From an uncultured Ruminococcus sp. (lineage in GTDB: Bacteria; Bacillota; Clostridia; Oscillospirales; CAG-382), in assembly GCA_902783535.1 (NCBI GenBank), contig CACZRJ010000131.1, positions 1-19,568 of the forward strand: a DNA stretch of 19,568 nucleotides, read 5' to 3'. Below, piece after piece: positions 6,704 through 12,990 of this stretch; position 1 is the stretch's first letter, and every line of letters starts with the position of its first letter. The notes beneath the pieces were generated by a model. It was given only the letters and a program-made list of their open reading frames with translations. It did not search any database and was not told the origin of the DNA. The position numbers were made by a program, and so were the translations under genes.

Positions 6704-7147
6704 TCAGTCAGCTGATTGACCGAACATACGCTCCGCTTCGCGGACGTCGATGACGGTAAATCCGTTATTTTCCAGAAGGGAAGCGAAAACACCGTTTCCC
6801 GGAACGAGTTTTCCGGAAAACGTACCGTCGTATATGACGCCTTTTCCGCAGCTCGGGCTTCTTGACTGAAGGATCGCGCAGTCTATCCCGCTCTCCTCAG
6901 CGATGCGCAGGGCCTTTCTCGCGCCGTTTCTGAACGCTTCATCGAACGAACGGCCGTCCTTTGATATCACTCTTCCCTCAGAGATCTCCGCCGGCATACG
7001 GGGCGCCGGCAGCCCTCCGAGAATTTCCGGACAGACGGGAATCAGACGATGCTGCTTCTGAAGACGGATCAGCCAGTCTGTCCGGTTGCTTCCTCCGTCG
7101 TATTTGCAGTTTTCGCCGAGAAGACACGCGCTTACGAGGATCGTCAT
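6704..7147 (-). CDS. DUF523 family protein, TudS-like Fe-S desulfidase candidate
   Basis: This 147-residue protein belongs to the DUF523 (COG1683) family. It shows the family's SACLLGxxCKYDGG start (Cys8, Cys14), PVCPE (Cys39, Glu41), Cys90 and SRSPSCG (Cys100). Characterised members called TudS use a [4Fe-4S] cluster to remove sulfur from thiouracil or thiouridine. That activity here is an inference from family membership, and the length matches the stand-alone domain. The start ATG has a GAGGT-type ribosome site about 8 nt upstream. It begins 18 nt after the stop of the upstream membrane glycosyltransferase on the same strand, so the two are probably co-transcribed, though no functional link is obvious. 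Confidence 0.82.
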   Translation of the reverse strand: MTILVSACLLGENCKYDGGSNRTDWLIRLQKQHRLIPVCPEILGGLPAPRMPAEISEGRVISKDGRSFDEAFRNGARKALRIAEESGIDCAILQSRSPSCGKGVIYDGTFSGKLVPGNGVFASLLENNGFTVIDVREAERMFGQSAD

Positions 7148-7165
7148 ACTCCCTGACCTCTTTTT

Positions 7166-8752
7166 TCAGAAATAAAACGGATACAGGATCATGGACAGAA
7201 CGGAGAAGGCGGAAACCAGGGCAAGAAACACGCCCGGCAGAGCGCGGATGAACCCGACATGCTTCCGGTCTGCTTTTTCAGTACCGGTTCGCATGGCGTT
7301 CAGGCCGAGACCGAGGCACACAGACCCGATCAGCAGCAGGGGAACGATGTATCTGAAGTCCATGGAGCAGAAGTGAGGATACGCGAAACAGAACGAAACA
7401 TAACTGAGAATGATCGTGACCGCGTAAATCGCGAAGAATCCCGTTTCCGCAGGATAAATCGGAAACTGCTCGCTGTACTGTCTCGTCTTTTCGCGCAACA
7501 GACGAATGAGAAGCACGATTGCGGATGCGACCGCTGCCAGCGCGATCAGAACGCCGATCCAGAACAGAATGTTCGCAAAAATATCCATCGTCCATTTCGA
7601 TTTCCAAACGGAGTATTCGCCGAAAAGGGATGATTTGAATGCTGTCAGGGGAATATTGTGCTCAAAGTATTCGGCACCCTGCTGACCGGTTCTCGCGGGA
7701 AATACGCCGAAGTCGGCGATGGAACCGAAATCGAAGAACCGCTCGGTCACGGAATATCCGCCGAGATACTGATCGGCCTGATCCGACAGTCTGGGAACAT
7801 AGGTCAGAGGAACGCCAAATCTGATGAAATTTCTCACCTGCCATCCGATGCCGAGCGGGATGCAAACGCCCCCGAAAGCGGCAAACTGACCGATGAGCCT
7901 GCCTTTTTTCTTTGCGCCTTTTTCCTGGACAAACCGCGCAAGAAACAGAAACGCCATCGCCGGGGCGATCACGCCGGTTGCAAGCTTCGCGGCCATGGAC
8001 AGTCCGATGCACGCGCCGACGGACAGAATCCGGTACCATGCCGGTTTCCGGTACCACGCGAGGCCGGCATATACGGCAAGGAAAATAAACATGACGCTCA
8101 GTCCGTCGTTGTTGATGCTTCCCGCAAGAAGAAAGAAGGTCGGATGAAAAGCGACGACGGAAAAAGCCGCATAATATGCAATTCCGCGCACATTCAGCAG
8201 ATCCAGTATTTTTTTCACAGCAAACAGGGAAACCATGGAATAAAACAGCGTCAGCACCTGGATGTTTTCCGCCGCGGCGTCGAACTCGATCCCTACGGCC
8301 GTCTGGATCTTCATCCATACCGCGCAGATCAGATGATGGAGCGGCGGATGATAAAACTGACTTTTTCCCCGGACATCGAAATCAGGAAGACTGAAATTTT
8401 CCATTAAATAACGGATGTAGCCGGTATGTCCGTAATTGTTTTCCAGAACGGAAAAACTGCGGGTATCGTGCTGATTCGTCAATATGGTGGTGTTCAGAAT
8501 ATAAACGAGGCGCGCCGCGAAGGCAAGCGTAAACAATAGAAGAATGACCTTCTGATCGTCTATTTTTTCCCTGTACTTCCAAATGAAAATCCATATGGAA
8601 AAGCCCAGCAGGATCGCAAACAGAACATATCTGTACAGTTCTTTCGGCTGAGTCAGGGATTGAAGAAGCATCCCGAACAGCACGGATGCAACGAATGACG
8701 CCGGAATATAAAGTTTTTCAATCAGCTTTTCATGTTTCATAATGTTTTTCAA
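7166..8752 (-). CDS. Polytopic membrane glycosyltransferase, GT39/PMT-like (GT-C fold)
   Basis: The 528-residue product has about ten or more hydrophobic segments and the layout of GT-C glycosyltransferases that move sugars from lipid-linked donors to extracytoplasmic acceptors. After the second or third helix, a large loop carries HD (95-96), the likely first-loop acidic residue, and then YHPPLHH (134-140), a motif typical of GT39-related proteins. NNDG (in GSINNDGLS) and the long second outer loop (about 320-390) also fit. Donor and acceptor are unknown. The frame opens with TTG at 8752 after a weak GGAT. The ATG at 8740, four codons later (MKHEKL), is an equally credible start. The promoter lies among the divergent dnaA signals. 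A RibF- or wall-related partner is not adjacent; the only operon mate is the DUF523 gene. Confidence 0.8.
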   Translation of the reverse strand: MKNIMKHEKLIEKLYIPASFVASVLFGMLLQSLTQPKELYRYVLFAILLGFSIWIFIWKYREKIDDQKVILLLFTLAFAARLVYILNTTILTNQHDTRSFSVLENNYGHTGYIRYLMENFSLPDFDVRGKSQFYHPPLHHLICAVWMKIQTAVGIEFDAAAENIQVLTLFYSMVSLFAVKKILDLLNVRGIAYYAAFSVVAFHPTFFLLAGSINNDGLSVMFIFLAVYAGLAWYRKPAWYRILSVGACIGLSMAAKLATGVIAPAMAFLFLARFVQEKGAKKKGRLIGQFAAFGGVCIPLGIGWQVRNFIRFGVPLTYVPRLSDQADQYLGGYSVTERFFDFGSIADFGVFPARTGQQGAEYFEHNIPLTAFKSSLFGEYSVWKSKWTMDIFANILFWIGVLIALAAVASAIVLLIRLLREKTRQYSEQFPIYPAETGFFAIYAVTIILSYVSFCFAYPHFCSMDFRYIVPLLLIGSVCLGLGLNAMRTGTEKADRKHVGFIRALPGVFLALVSAFSVLSMILYPFYF

Positions 8753-8777
8753 AATTTATCCGTGTTTTAAATTGAAA

Positions 8778-8806
8778 TTGGGATATTTTCCGCTTTTCAG
8801 TATAAT
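8778..8806 (+). promoter_or_regulatory. Possible upstream dnaA promoter
   Basis: TTGGGA (8778-8783), 17 bp, TATAAT (8801-8806) point towards dnaA, about 115 bp before its start. The -10 overlaps the -10 of the leftward promoter on the other strand (8799-8804), so the two could not be open at the same time. Confidence 0.45.
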
Positions 8807-8827
8807 TGCACATACAAAAAAAGTCAA
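8799..8827 (-). promoter_or_regulatory. Promoter of the glycosyltransferase-DUF523 unit
   Basis: On the minus strand TTGACT (8827-8822) and TATACT (8804-8799) are spaced by 17 bp, each within one base of consensus. Transcription would begin near 8792 and give a leader of about 40-50 nt before the glycosyltransferase start. Confidence 0.6.
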
Positions 8828-8855
8828 ATGATTTCTTTATTCTTTTAAAACAGTC

Positions 8856-8884
8856 TTGATTTTTTGCTATATAAATTATATAAT
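8856..8884 (+). promoter_or_regulatory. Main dnaA promoter
   Basis: TTGATT (8856-8861), 17 bp, TATAAT (8879-8884) lie in a very AT-rich stretch, placing the transcript start about 30 nt before the dnaA ATG. I found no good DnaA box (TTATNCACA) over this promoter, so the usual DnaA autoregulation is not evident here. Confidence 0.7.
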
Positions 8885-8920
8885 ATATTAGATATTTATA
8901 AATTTGATGAGAGGCGCGGC

Positions 8921-10243
8921 ATGGAAGATTTTATTGAATTGAAAAACTTCGTTCTGGAAGAGCTGAAAAAAGAATATGCCTCCACCATTATTACGCTCTG
9001 GTTTTCCCCGATGATCATAAAGGAAGTGTCGGGAAATGAGGTCGTTCTTGAATTTCCGAAAAACCGGAAGGTGTTTGTAGAGGCCAATTATCTGGATTCT
9101 CTGCAAAAAACGTTTTCGTCCGTAATGGGAGCAAACGTTCATGTCGTTCTCACGTGTCCGGAAGAACAGTCTGCGGTCGAGCCCGAGCCAAAACAGGAAG
9201 AAGTACAGGTTCCCGCATACCAGACAAAATACAGTCCAAACTACACGTTTGAAAACTTCATCGTCGGAAAATCGAACGAGCTGGCGCACAGCGTCGCTTA
9301 CGGCGTCGCGGAACATCCCTTTCACCTGAACAATCCGCTCTATCTGTACGGACCGTCCGGTCTGGGCAAAACGCACCTGATGTTCGCAATCATCAACAAA
9401 CTGAGAAAAGACCATCCGGAATATCAGATCCTTTACGTTTCCGGAGAGGATTTTACAAATGAACTCGTAGAATCCCTTTCACAGAAAAAATCCATGGCAT
9501 TCCGGGAAAAATACCGCAATCTCGACGTCCTGCTGGTCGACGACATTCAGTTCATCGCCGGAAAAATGGGCGTTCAGGAGGAATTCTTTCACACATTTGA
9601 AACCTTGTTTACCAAAAACAAGCAGCTCGTCATCGCTTCGGACGTTCCTCCCGGACAGCTCAATCAGCTGGAAGACCGTCTGAAAACAAGATTTTCCTGG
9701 GGAATGGTCGCCGACATTCAACCGCCGGATCTTGAACTCAGAACTGCCATTTTCCGCAGAAAGTCCCTTGATTTCGGATTTGATCTCGACTATTCCGTTC
9801 TGACCTATCTTGCGGAAAACATCACACAGAACATCCGTCAGATCGAAGGCGCCATCAAAAAACTCAGAGCGCAGTGCCTGATCACCGGAGATCCGTGCAC
9901 GGTACAGATGGCGGAACGCGTTCTCAGCGAGTTTTTAAAAACGAAGCAGACGGAAGAATCAATCATCGACCGCATCTTTTCACTGACAGAAAAAAAATTC
10001 ATGGTCACGAAGGAAGAACTGTGCGGAAACAAACGCGTCTCAAATATTGCCTTTGCAAGACATTATGCGATTTATCTGACAAGAAAGACAACTTCGTATT
10101 CTCAGAAAGAAGTCGCAAAAATCTTTCACCGCGATCATACGACGATCATCAATTCCATCAAGGTGATCGAAGAAAAAATGCAGACTGACGCGGTGTTTGC
10201 AAGAGAACTCTATATCACGATGGATGAATTGAAAAAAGCCTGA
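8921..10243 (+). CDS. dnaA: Chromosomal replication initiator DnaA
   Basis: DnaA is the AAA+ ATPase that binds DnaA boxes at oriC, opens the duplex and recruits the helicase. The start is ATG 8921, 6 nt after GAGAGG (8909-8914); an in-frame TTG at 8864 lies inside the promoter and is rejected. The 440-residue protein has the four usual parts: the N-terminal helicase-interaction domain (about 1-75), a Glu/Pro/Gln-rich linker (about 80-105), the AAA+ core with Walker A GPSGLGKT (144-151) and Walker B LLVDDIQF (Asp207-Asp208), and the C-terminal DNA-binding domain with the signature HRDHTT (403-408). It is followed by a 250-bp non-coding gap carrying origin-like signals and then dnaN. To its left a divergent membrane glycosyltransferase takes the place of the rpmH-rnpA block common in Bacillus. 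Confidence 0.98.
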   Translation: MEDFIELKNFVLEELKKEYASTIITLWFSPMIIKEVSGNEVVLEFPKNRKVFVEANYLDSLQKTFSSVMGANVHVVLTCPEEQSAVEPEPKQEEVQVPAYQTKYSPNYTFENFIVGKSNELAHSVAYGVAEHPFHLNNPLYLYGPSGLGKTHLMFAIINKLRKDHPEYQILYVSGEDFTNELVESLSQKKSMAFREKYRNLDVLLVDDIQFIAGKMGVQEEFFHTFETLFTKNKQLVIASDVPPGQLNQLEDRLKTRFSWGMVADIQPPDLELRTAIFRRKSLDFGFDLDYSVLTYLAENITQNIRQIEGAIKKLRAQCLITGDPCTVQMAERVLSEFLKTKQTEESIIDRIFSLTEKKFMVTKEELCGNKRVSNIAFARHYAIYLTRKTTSYSQKEVAKIFHRDHTTIINSIKVIEEKMQTDAVFARELYITMDELKKA

Positions 10244-10300
10244 GCGGAAACGAAAGCGCTCGCGCGCGATCCTTCCTATTCCCATTCAAAAGGTACTTGG

Positions 10301-10342
10301 AAGTATTATTAGTATTAGTAGGCCCGGCGGAAAAGTGGAAAA
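10301..10342 (-). other. Candidate origin unwinding module: DnaA box, GC block, DnaA-trios
   Basis: Read on the minus strand the order is TTTTCCACT, a GC-rich block, then triplets. On the plus strand the triplets are TAT TAT TAG TAT TAG TAG (10304-10321), preceded by AAG. Read 3' to 5' from the box side they are GAT GAT TAT GAT TAT TAT GAA, the DnaA-trio form (central A) described for Bacillus oriC, with two GAT units next to the box. The module would load DnaA and open DNA leftward, towards dnaA. Confidence 0.6.
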
Positions 10343-10463
10343 TGGGATTTTCCCGTTGAAATAAGGGAATCCGCAAGAAATGAAAAACAATGGAAAAGAT
10401 GTGGAAAAAAACGAAATAGTTCAGAATAATCCACAAGTTGTCCAAATCACCAATTTGAAAGAA

Positions 10464-10482
10464 TTTGATTTTTGAAATCAAA
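10464..10482. repeat. Inverted repeat directly before the dnaN ribosome site
   Basis: TTTGATTT-ttg-AAATCAAA is a perfect 8-bp inverted repeat with a 3-nt spacer, ending two bases before the GGAGG (10484-10488) of dnaN. It could be a protein operator or an AT-rich hairpin in the dnaN leader. It has no T tract and is not a terminator. Confidence 0.55.
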
Positions 10483-10493
10483 CGGAGGTTGTT

Positions 10494-11618
10494 ATGGCCA
10501 TTAAGTTCTTATCCGACAGAAAAACACTTCTTTCTTTGATTCAGCCTGCGCTCGCAGCCACTTCAAATAAGAATACGCTGCCGGCTCTGGAAGGATTGCT
10601 GTTTCGGCTGGAAGGCAGCATGCTGACTGTATGCGGCTACGATTTGGAAAAGGGCGTTCGGGTTCAGGGAACCGTTCACCCGATTGAAGACGGCGCGGTG
10701 ATTTTGAATGCGCAAAAAGTTGCGGCCATCATTAAAAATTTTCCGGATTATGACATCAGCTTTGAAGCGACGGAAAACAATCTGGTCAAAATTTCCTGCG
10801 ATCAGAGCGACTTCATGATTCACGGACTGACTGCGGAAGCTTTTCCGAATATGCCGGATCTCGGCGGAGACAAATCTTTCTGCATCAGCAGAAGCATATT
10901 GAAGGAAATGATCGGATCCACCATTTTTGCTGTGTCTCAGACAGACATCCGTCCGATTCTGACAGGAGAGTTTTTCCGTGTTTCAAACAGATCACTGACG
11001 GTGGTTGCGCTTGACAATTACCGTATGGCGCTGCGGGAAGAAAAGGAATGCGTCTTTGACAACAACGGAGAATTTAGTTTCGTGGTTCCGGGAAAAGCAT
11101 TGAACGAACTGGCCAGGATCCTGGACGATTCGGATGAAATGATCCGCGTGGAATTCACCGCAAAATACGTCATTTTCAAAATGGACAACATTATTCTGTT
11201 TTCCAGGCTTCTGGAAGGTGAATTCATGGATTATCAGCGTGCAATTCCCGCACAGAGCAAAATTACCGTTCATCTGAACAGGGAAGCGTTCGAAAATGCC
11301 GTTTCCAGAGCGTCTCTTCTCGTGGATGAAAAAATGAAAACGCCGATCCGCTGCACATTTACCGACGGAAATCTTGTTGTGGCCTGCTCCACGCAGTACG
11401 GAAAAGTCAATGACAGTCTTCAGATCGAAAAAGAAGGAGACGACATTGAAATCGGATTCAATCACAGATATCTCCTCGACGTTCTTCACATCTGCAGGGA
11501 TGAGAGACTGAAACTGTCGCTGTCGACGCCTTTCATGTCGATGATGGTGGAAGCCGAAAAAGAACCGGAAACCGGTAAATACATTTATCTCGTTCTTCCT
11601 TTGAAACTGAAGGATTGA
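10494..11618 (+). CDS. dnaN: DNA polymerase III beta subunit (sliding clamp)
   Basis: The 374-residue protein is the usual size for the ring-forming clamp that tethers the replicative polymerase and other partners to DNA. It opens with MAIKFLSDRKTLLSLIQPA and has the family's ALEGLLFRLEG segment, the domain-2 DIRPILTGEFF motif (the clamp hallmark RPxLxGvxf), and the C-terminal end KYIYLVLPLKLKD, matching the usual VLPLRL-type tail that forms part of the partner pocket. Start ATG is 5 nt after GGAGG. recF begins 4 nt after the stop. The S4-domain gene yaaA (rlbA) that sits between dnaN and recF in Bacillus is absent. Confidence 0.97.
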   Translation: MAIKFLSDRKTLLSLIQPALAATSNKNTLPALEGLLFRLEGSMLTVCGYDLEKGVRVQGTVHPIEDGAVILNAQKVAAIIKNFPDYDISFEATENNLVKISCDQSDFMIHGLTAEAFPNMPDLGGDKSFCISRSILKEMIGSTIFAVSQTDIRPILTGEFFRVSNRSLTVVALDNYRMALREEKECVFDNNGEFSFVVPGKALNELARILDDSDEMIRVEFTAKYVIFKMDNIILFSRLLEGEFMDYQRAIPAQSKITVHLNREAFENAVSRASLLVDEKMKTPIRCTFTDGNLVVACSTQYGKVNDSLQIEKEGDDIEIGFNHRYLLDVLHICRDERLKLSLSTPFMSMMVEAEKEPETGKYIYLVLPLKLKD

Positions 11619-11622
11619 ATCT

Positions 11623-12717
11623 ATGCATATCTGTTCCCTCAGCGTCCAGAATTTTAAAAACGCCGAAAAGGAATCCATAGATTTTACCGAAGGCATCAAC
11701 GTCATCTACGGAAAGAATGCATCCGGAAAAACGAATCTGCTCGAGGCAATCTTCTTCTTTGCCTCCAGCCGGTCATTCAGGGGATGCAAGGAAAAGGACA
11801 TGATTCAGTTCGGAAAAACCTTTTCTTCCGCGGAAATGACGTTCGAATCGAATCAAATCAAAAAAACGATGCGCGTTCTTCTGCAGAAAAACGAAAGAAG
11901 ACAGATCTTCGTCAATCAGATCCGCGTGCAGAAGCTTTCGGAATACCTTGGATTGTTCAGGGCTGTGATCTTTACACCGGATCATCTGAATCTCGTAAAA
12001 GGATCGTCTCCCTTCCGCAGAAAATTCATCGACATCGCAATCTGTCAGTCGTTTCCGCGCTACGCGGTGTCGCTTCATGAATATCAGAAGCTGCTTGAGC
12101 AGAAAAGCGCGCTGCTGAAAATGGAAAGGCGGGACACGGCGCTGCTGGACGTTTACAATGAAAAGATGGCTCCACTCGCAGGAATCATTACACTGAACCG
12201 TCACAGGTATCTTCAGCGTCTGGAGGAAGTTGCTTCCGTTTTTCAGAAGGACATGTCCGGGGAAAAGGAAAACATGAAGCTGAGATATACCTCTCAGTCG
12301 GGCGACAGTTCCAGGTCCGCAGAGGAACTGAAAGAAGTCTTTCTTGAACTGTTTCAAAACAAAAAAGAAAAGGAATTGCAATACAGTCTGCCGCTCTACG
12401 GGCCTCAAAAAGACGATTTTGAGGTTCTGATCAACGACAAGAACGCAAAGACGTTCGGCTCGCAGGGGCAGCAGAGGTCCGCCGTTCTTTCGCTGAAACT
12501 TGCGGAAGGGGAACTGTCCCAGCGTCTGACCGGAGAATACCCGGTGTTTCTTCTGGACGACATCCTGTCGGAACTGGACGACGACCGCAGAAAATACATT
12601 CTGTCCAAAATTCCAGGCAAACAGGTCATCGTGACCGGATGCGAACCGGAACTGTTTTCCGGATACGGAGAAACGAACCGCATTTTCGTTTGCGAAGGAG
12701 TCGCCAGAAATGTCTAA
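11623..12717 (+). CDS. recF: DNA replication and repair protein RecF
   Basis: RecF is an SMC-like ATPase that helps RecO and RecR load RecA at gapped DNA. The 364 residues include Walker A GKNASGKT (30-37), the FRGCKEKDMI segment, the ABC-type signature GSQGQQR (279-285) and Walker B FLLDD with the following ILSELD (309-319). All catalytic features are present. The ATG follows AAGGA in the end of dnaN by 8 nt and lies 4 nt after the dnaN stop, so translation is probably coupled. Its own 3' end overlaps the next gene by 8 nt. Confidence 0.96.
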   Translation: MHICSLSVQNFKNAEKESIDFTEGINVIYGKNASGKTNLLEAIFFFASSRSFRGCKEKDMIQFGKTFSSAEMTFESNQIKKTMRVLLQKNERRQIFVNQIRVQKLSEYLGLFRAVIFTPDHLNLVKGSSPFRRKFIDIAICQSFPRYAVSLHEYQKLLEQKSALLKMERRDTALLDVYNEKMAPLAGIITLNRHRYLQRLEEVASVFQKDMSGEKENMKLRYTSQSGDSSRSAEELKEVFLELFQNKKEKELQYSLPLYGPQKDDFEVLINDKNAKTFGSQGQQRSAVLSLKLAEGELSQRLTGEYPVFLLDDILSELDDDRRKYILSKIPGKQVIVTGCEPELFSGYGETNRIFVCEGVARNV

Positions 12718-12976
12718 GAGACCATATCTATTTATTGAAAACGGAGAAGGAATGCGCGTGCGCGACGTCATCGGAATCTTTGACGTCGATGCCGTGACCT
12801 GTTCCGAGGCAACGAAAAAATGTTTGAAAAATGCGCAGGACGCTCTTCGAATCGTCAATGCGGCGAACGACCTGCCAAAATCGGTGATCATAAAGCAGGA
12901 AGCCTACGGCGACCGTATATATTTCAGCGGGCTCTCTTCGGAGAGCATCATAAAACGAATCAACGGACATGATTGA
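12710..12976 (+). CDS. remB: RemB/YaaB-like DUF370 protein
   Basis: The 88-residue protein has the DUF370 pattern with VIGIFDVDAVTCS near the N-terminus and PKSVIIKQ...YFSGLSSESIIKR near the C-terminus. In Bacillus the same place between recF and gyrB is held by yaaB (remB), a relative of the biofilm regulator RemA, which supports the assignment. RemA is a DNA-binding protein; what RemB-type proteins do is less clear, and a regulatory role here is inferred. It starts inside the last codons of recF (8-nt overlap) and stops 14 nt before gyrB. Confidence 0.85.
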   Translation: MSKRPYLFIENGEGMRVRDVIGIFDVDAVTCSEATKKCLKNAQDALRIVNAANDLPKSVIIKQEAYGDRIYFSGLSSESIIKRINGHD

Positions 12977-12990
12977 ATGAGGAATTGAAA

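Larger units (their letters stand above)
10244..10493. other. oriC: Candidate oriC in the dnaA-dnaN gap
   Basis: This non-coding 250 bp holds: a TCGCGCGCGA palindrome (10260-10269); a run of TAT/TAG triplets (10304-10321); a GC-rich block (10322-10330); DnaA-box-like nonamers on the minus strand at 10334-10342 (TTTTCCACT) and 10400-10408 (TTTTCCACA); and plus-strand nonamers at 10427-10435 (TAATCCACA) and 10438-10446 (TTGTCCAAA, weak). No nonamer is a perfect TTATCCACA. Position between dnaA and dnaN, where many Firmicutes origins lie, supports the call. Confidence 0.75.

Noticed and set aside
8756..8764. TTATCCGTG as a DnaA box upstream of dnaA
   Set aside because: Three mismatches to TTATCCACA, all in the conserved right part.
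8864..8920. N-terminal extension of DnaA from TTG 8864
   Set aside because: This stretch holds the promoter -10 and the GAGAGG ribosome site. The ATG at 8921 gives a normal DnaA N-terminus.
12973..12990. GyrB start at TTG 12973
   Set aside because: It overlaps the remB stop and the GyrB ribosome site. ATG 12991 has a well-spaced TGAGGAA.
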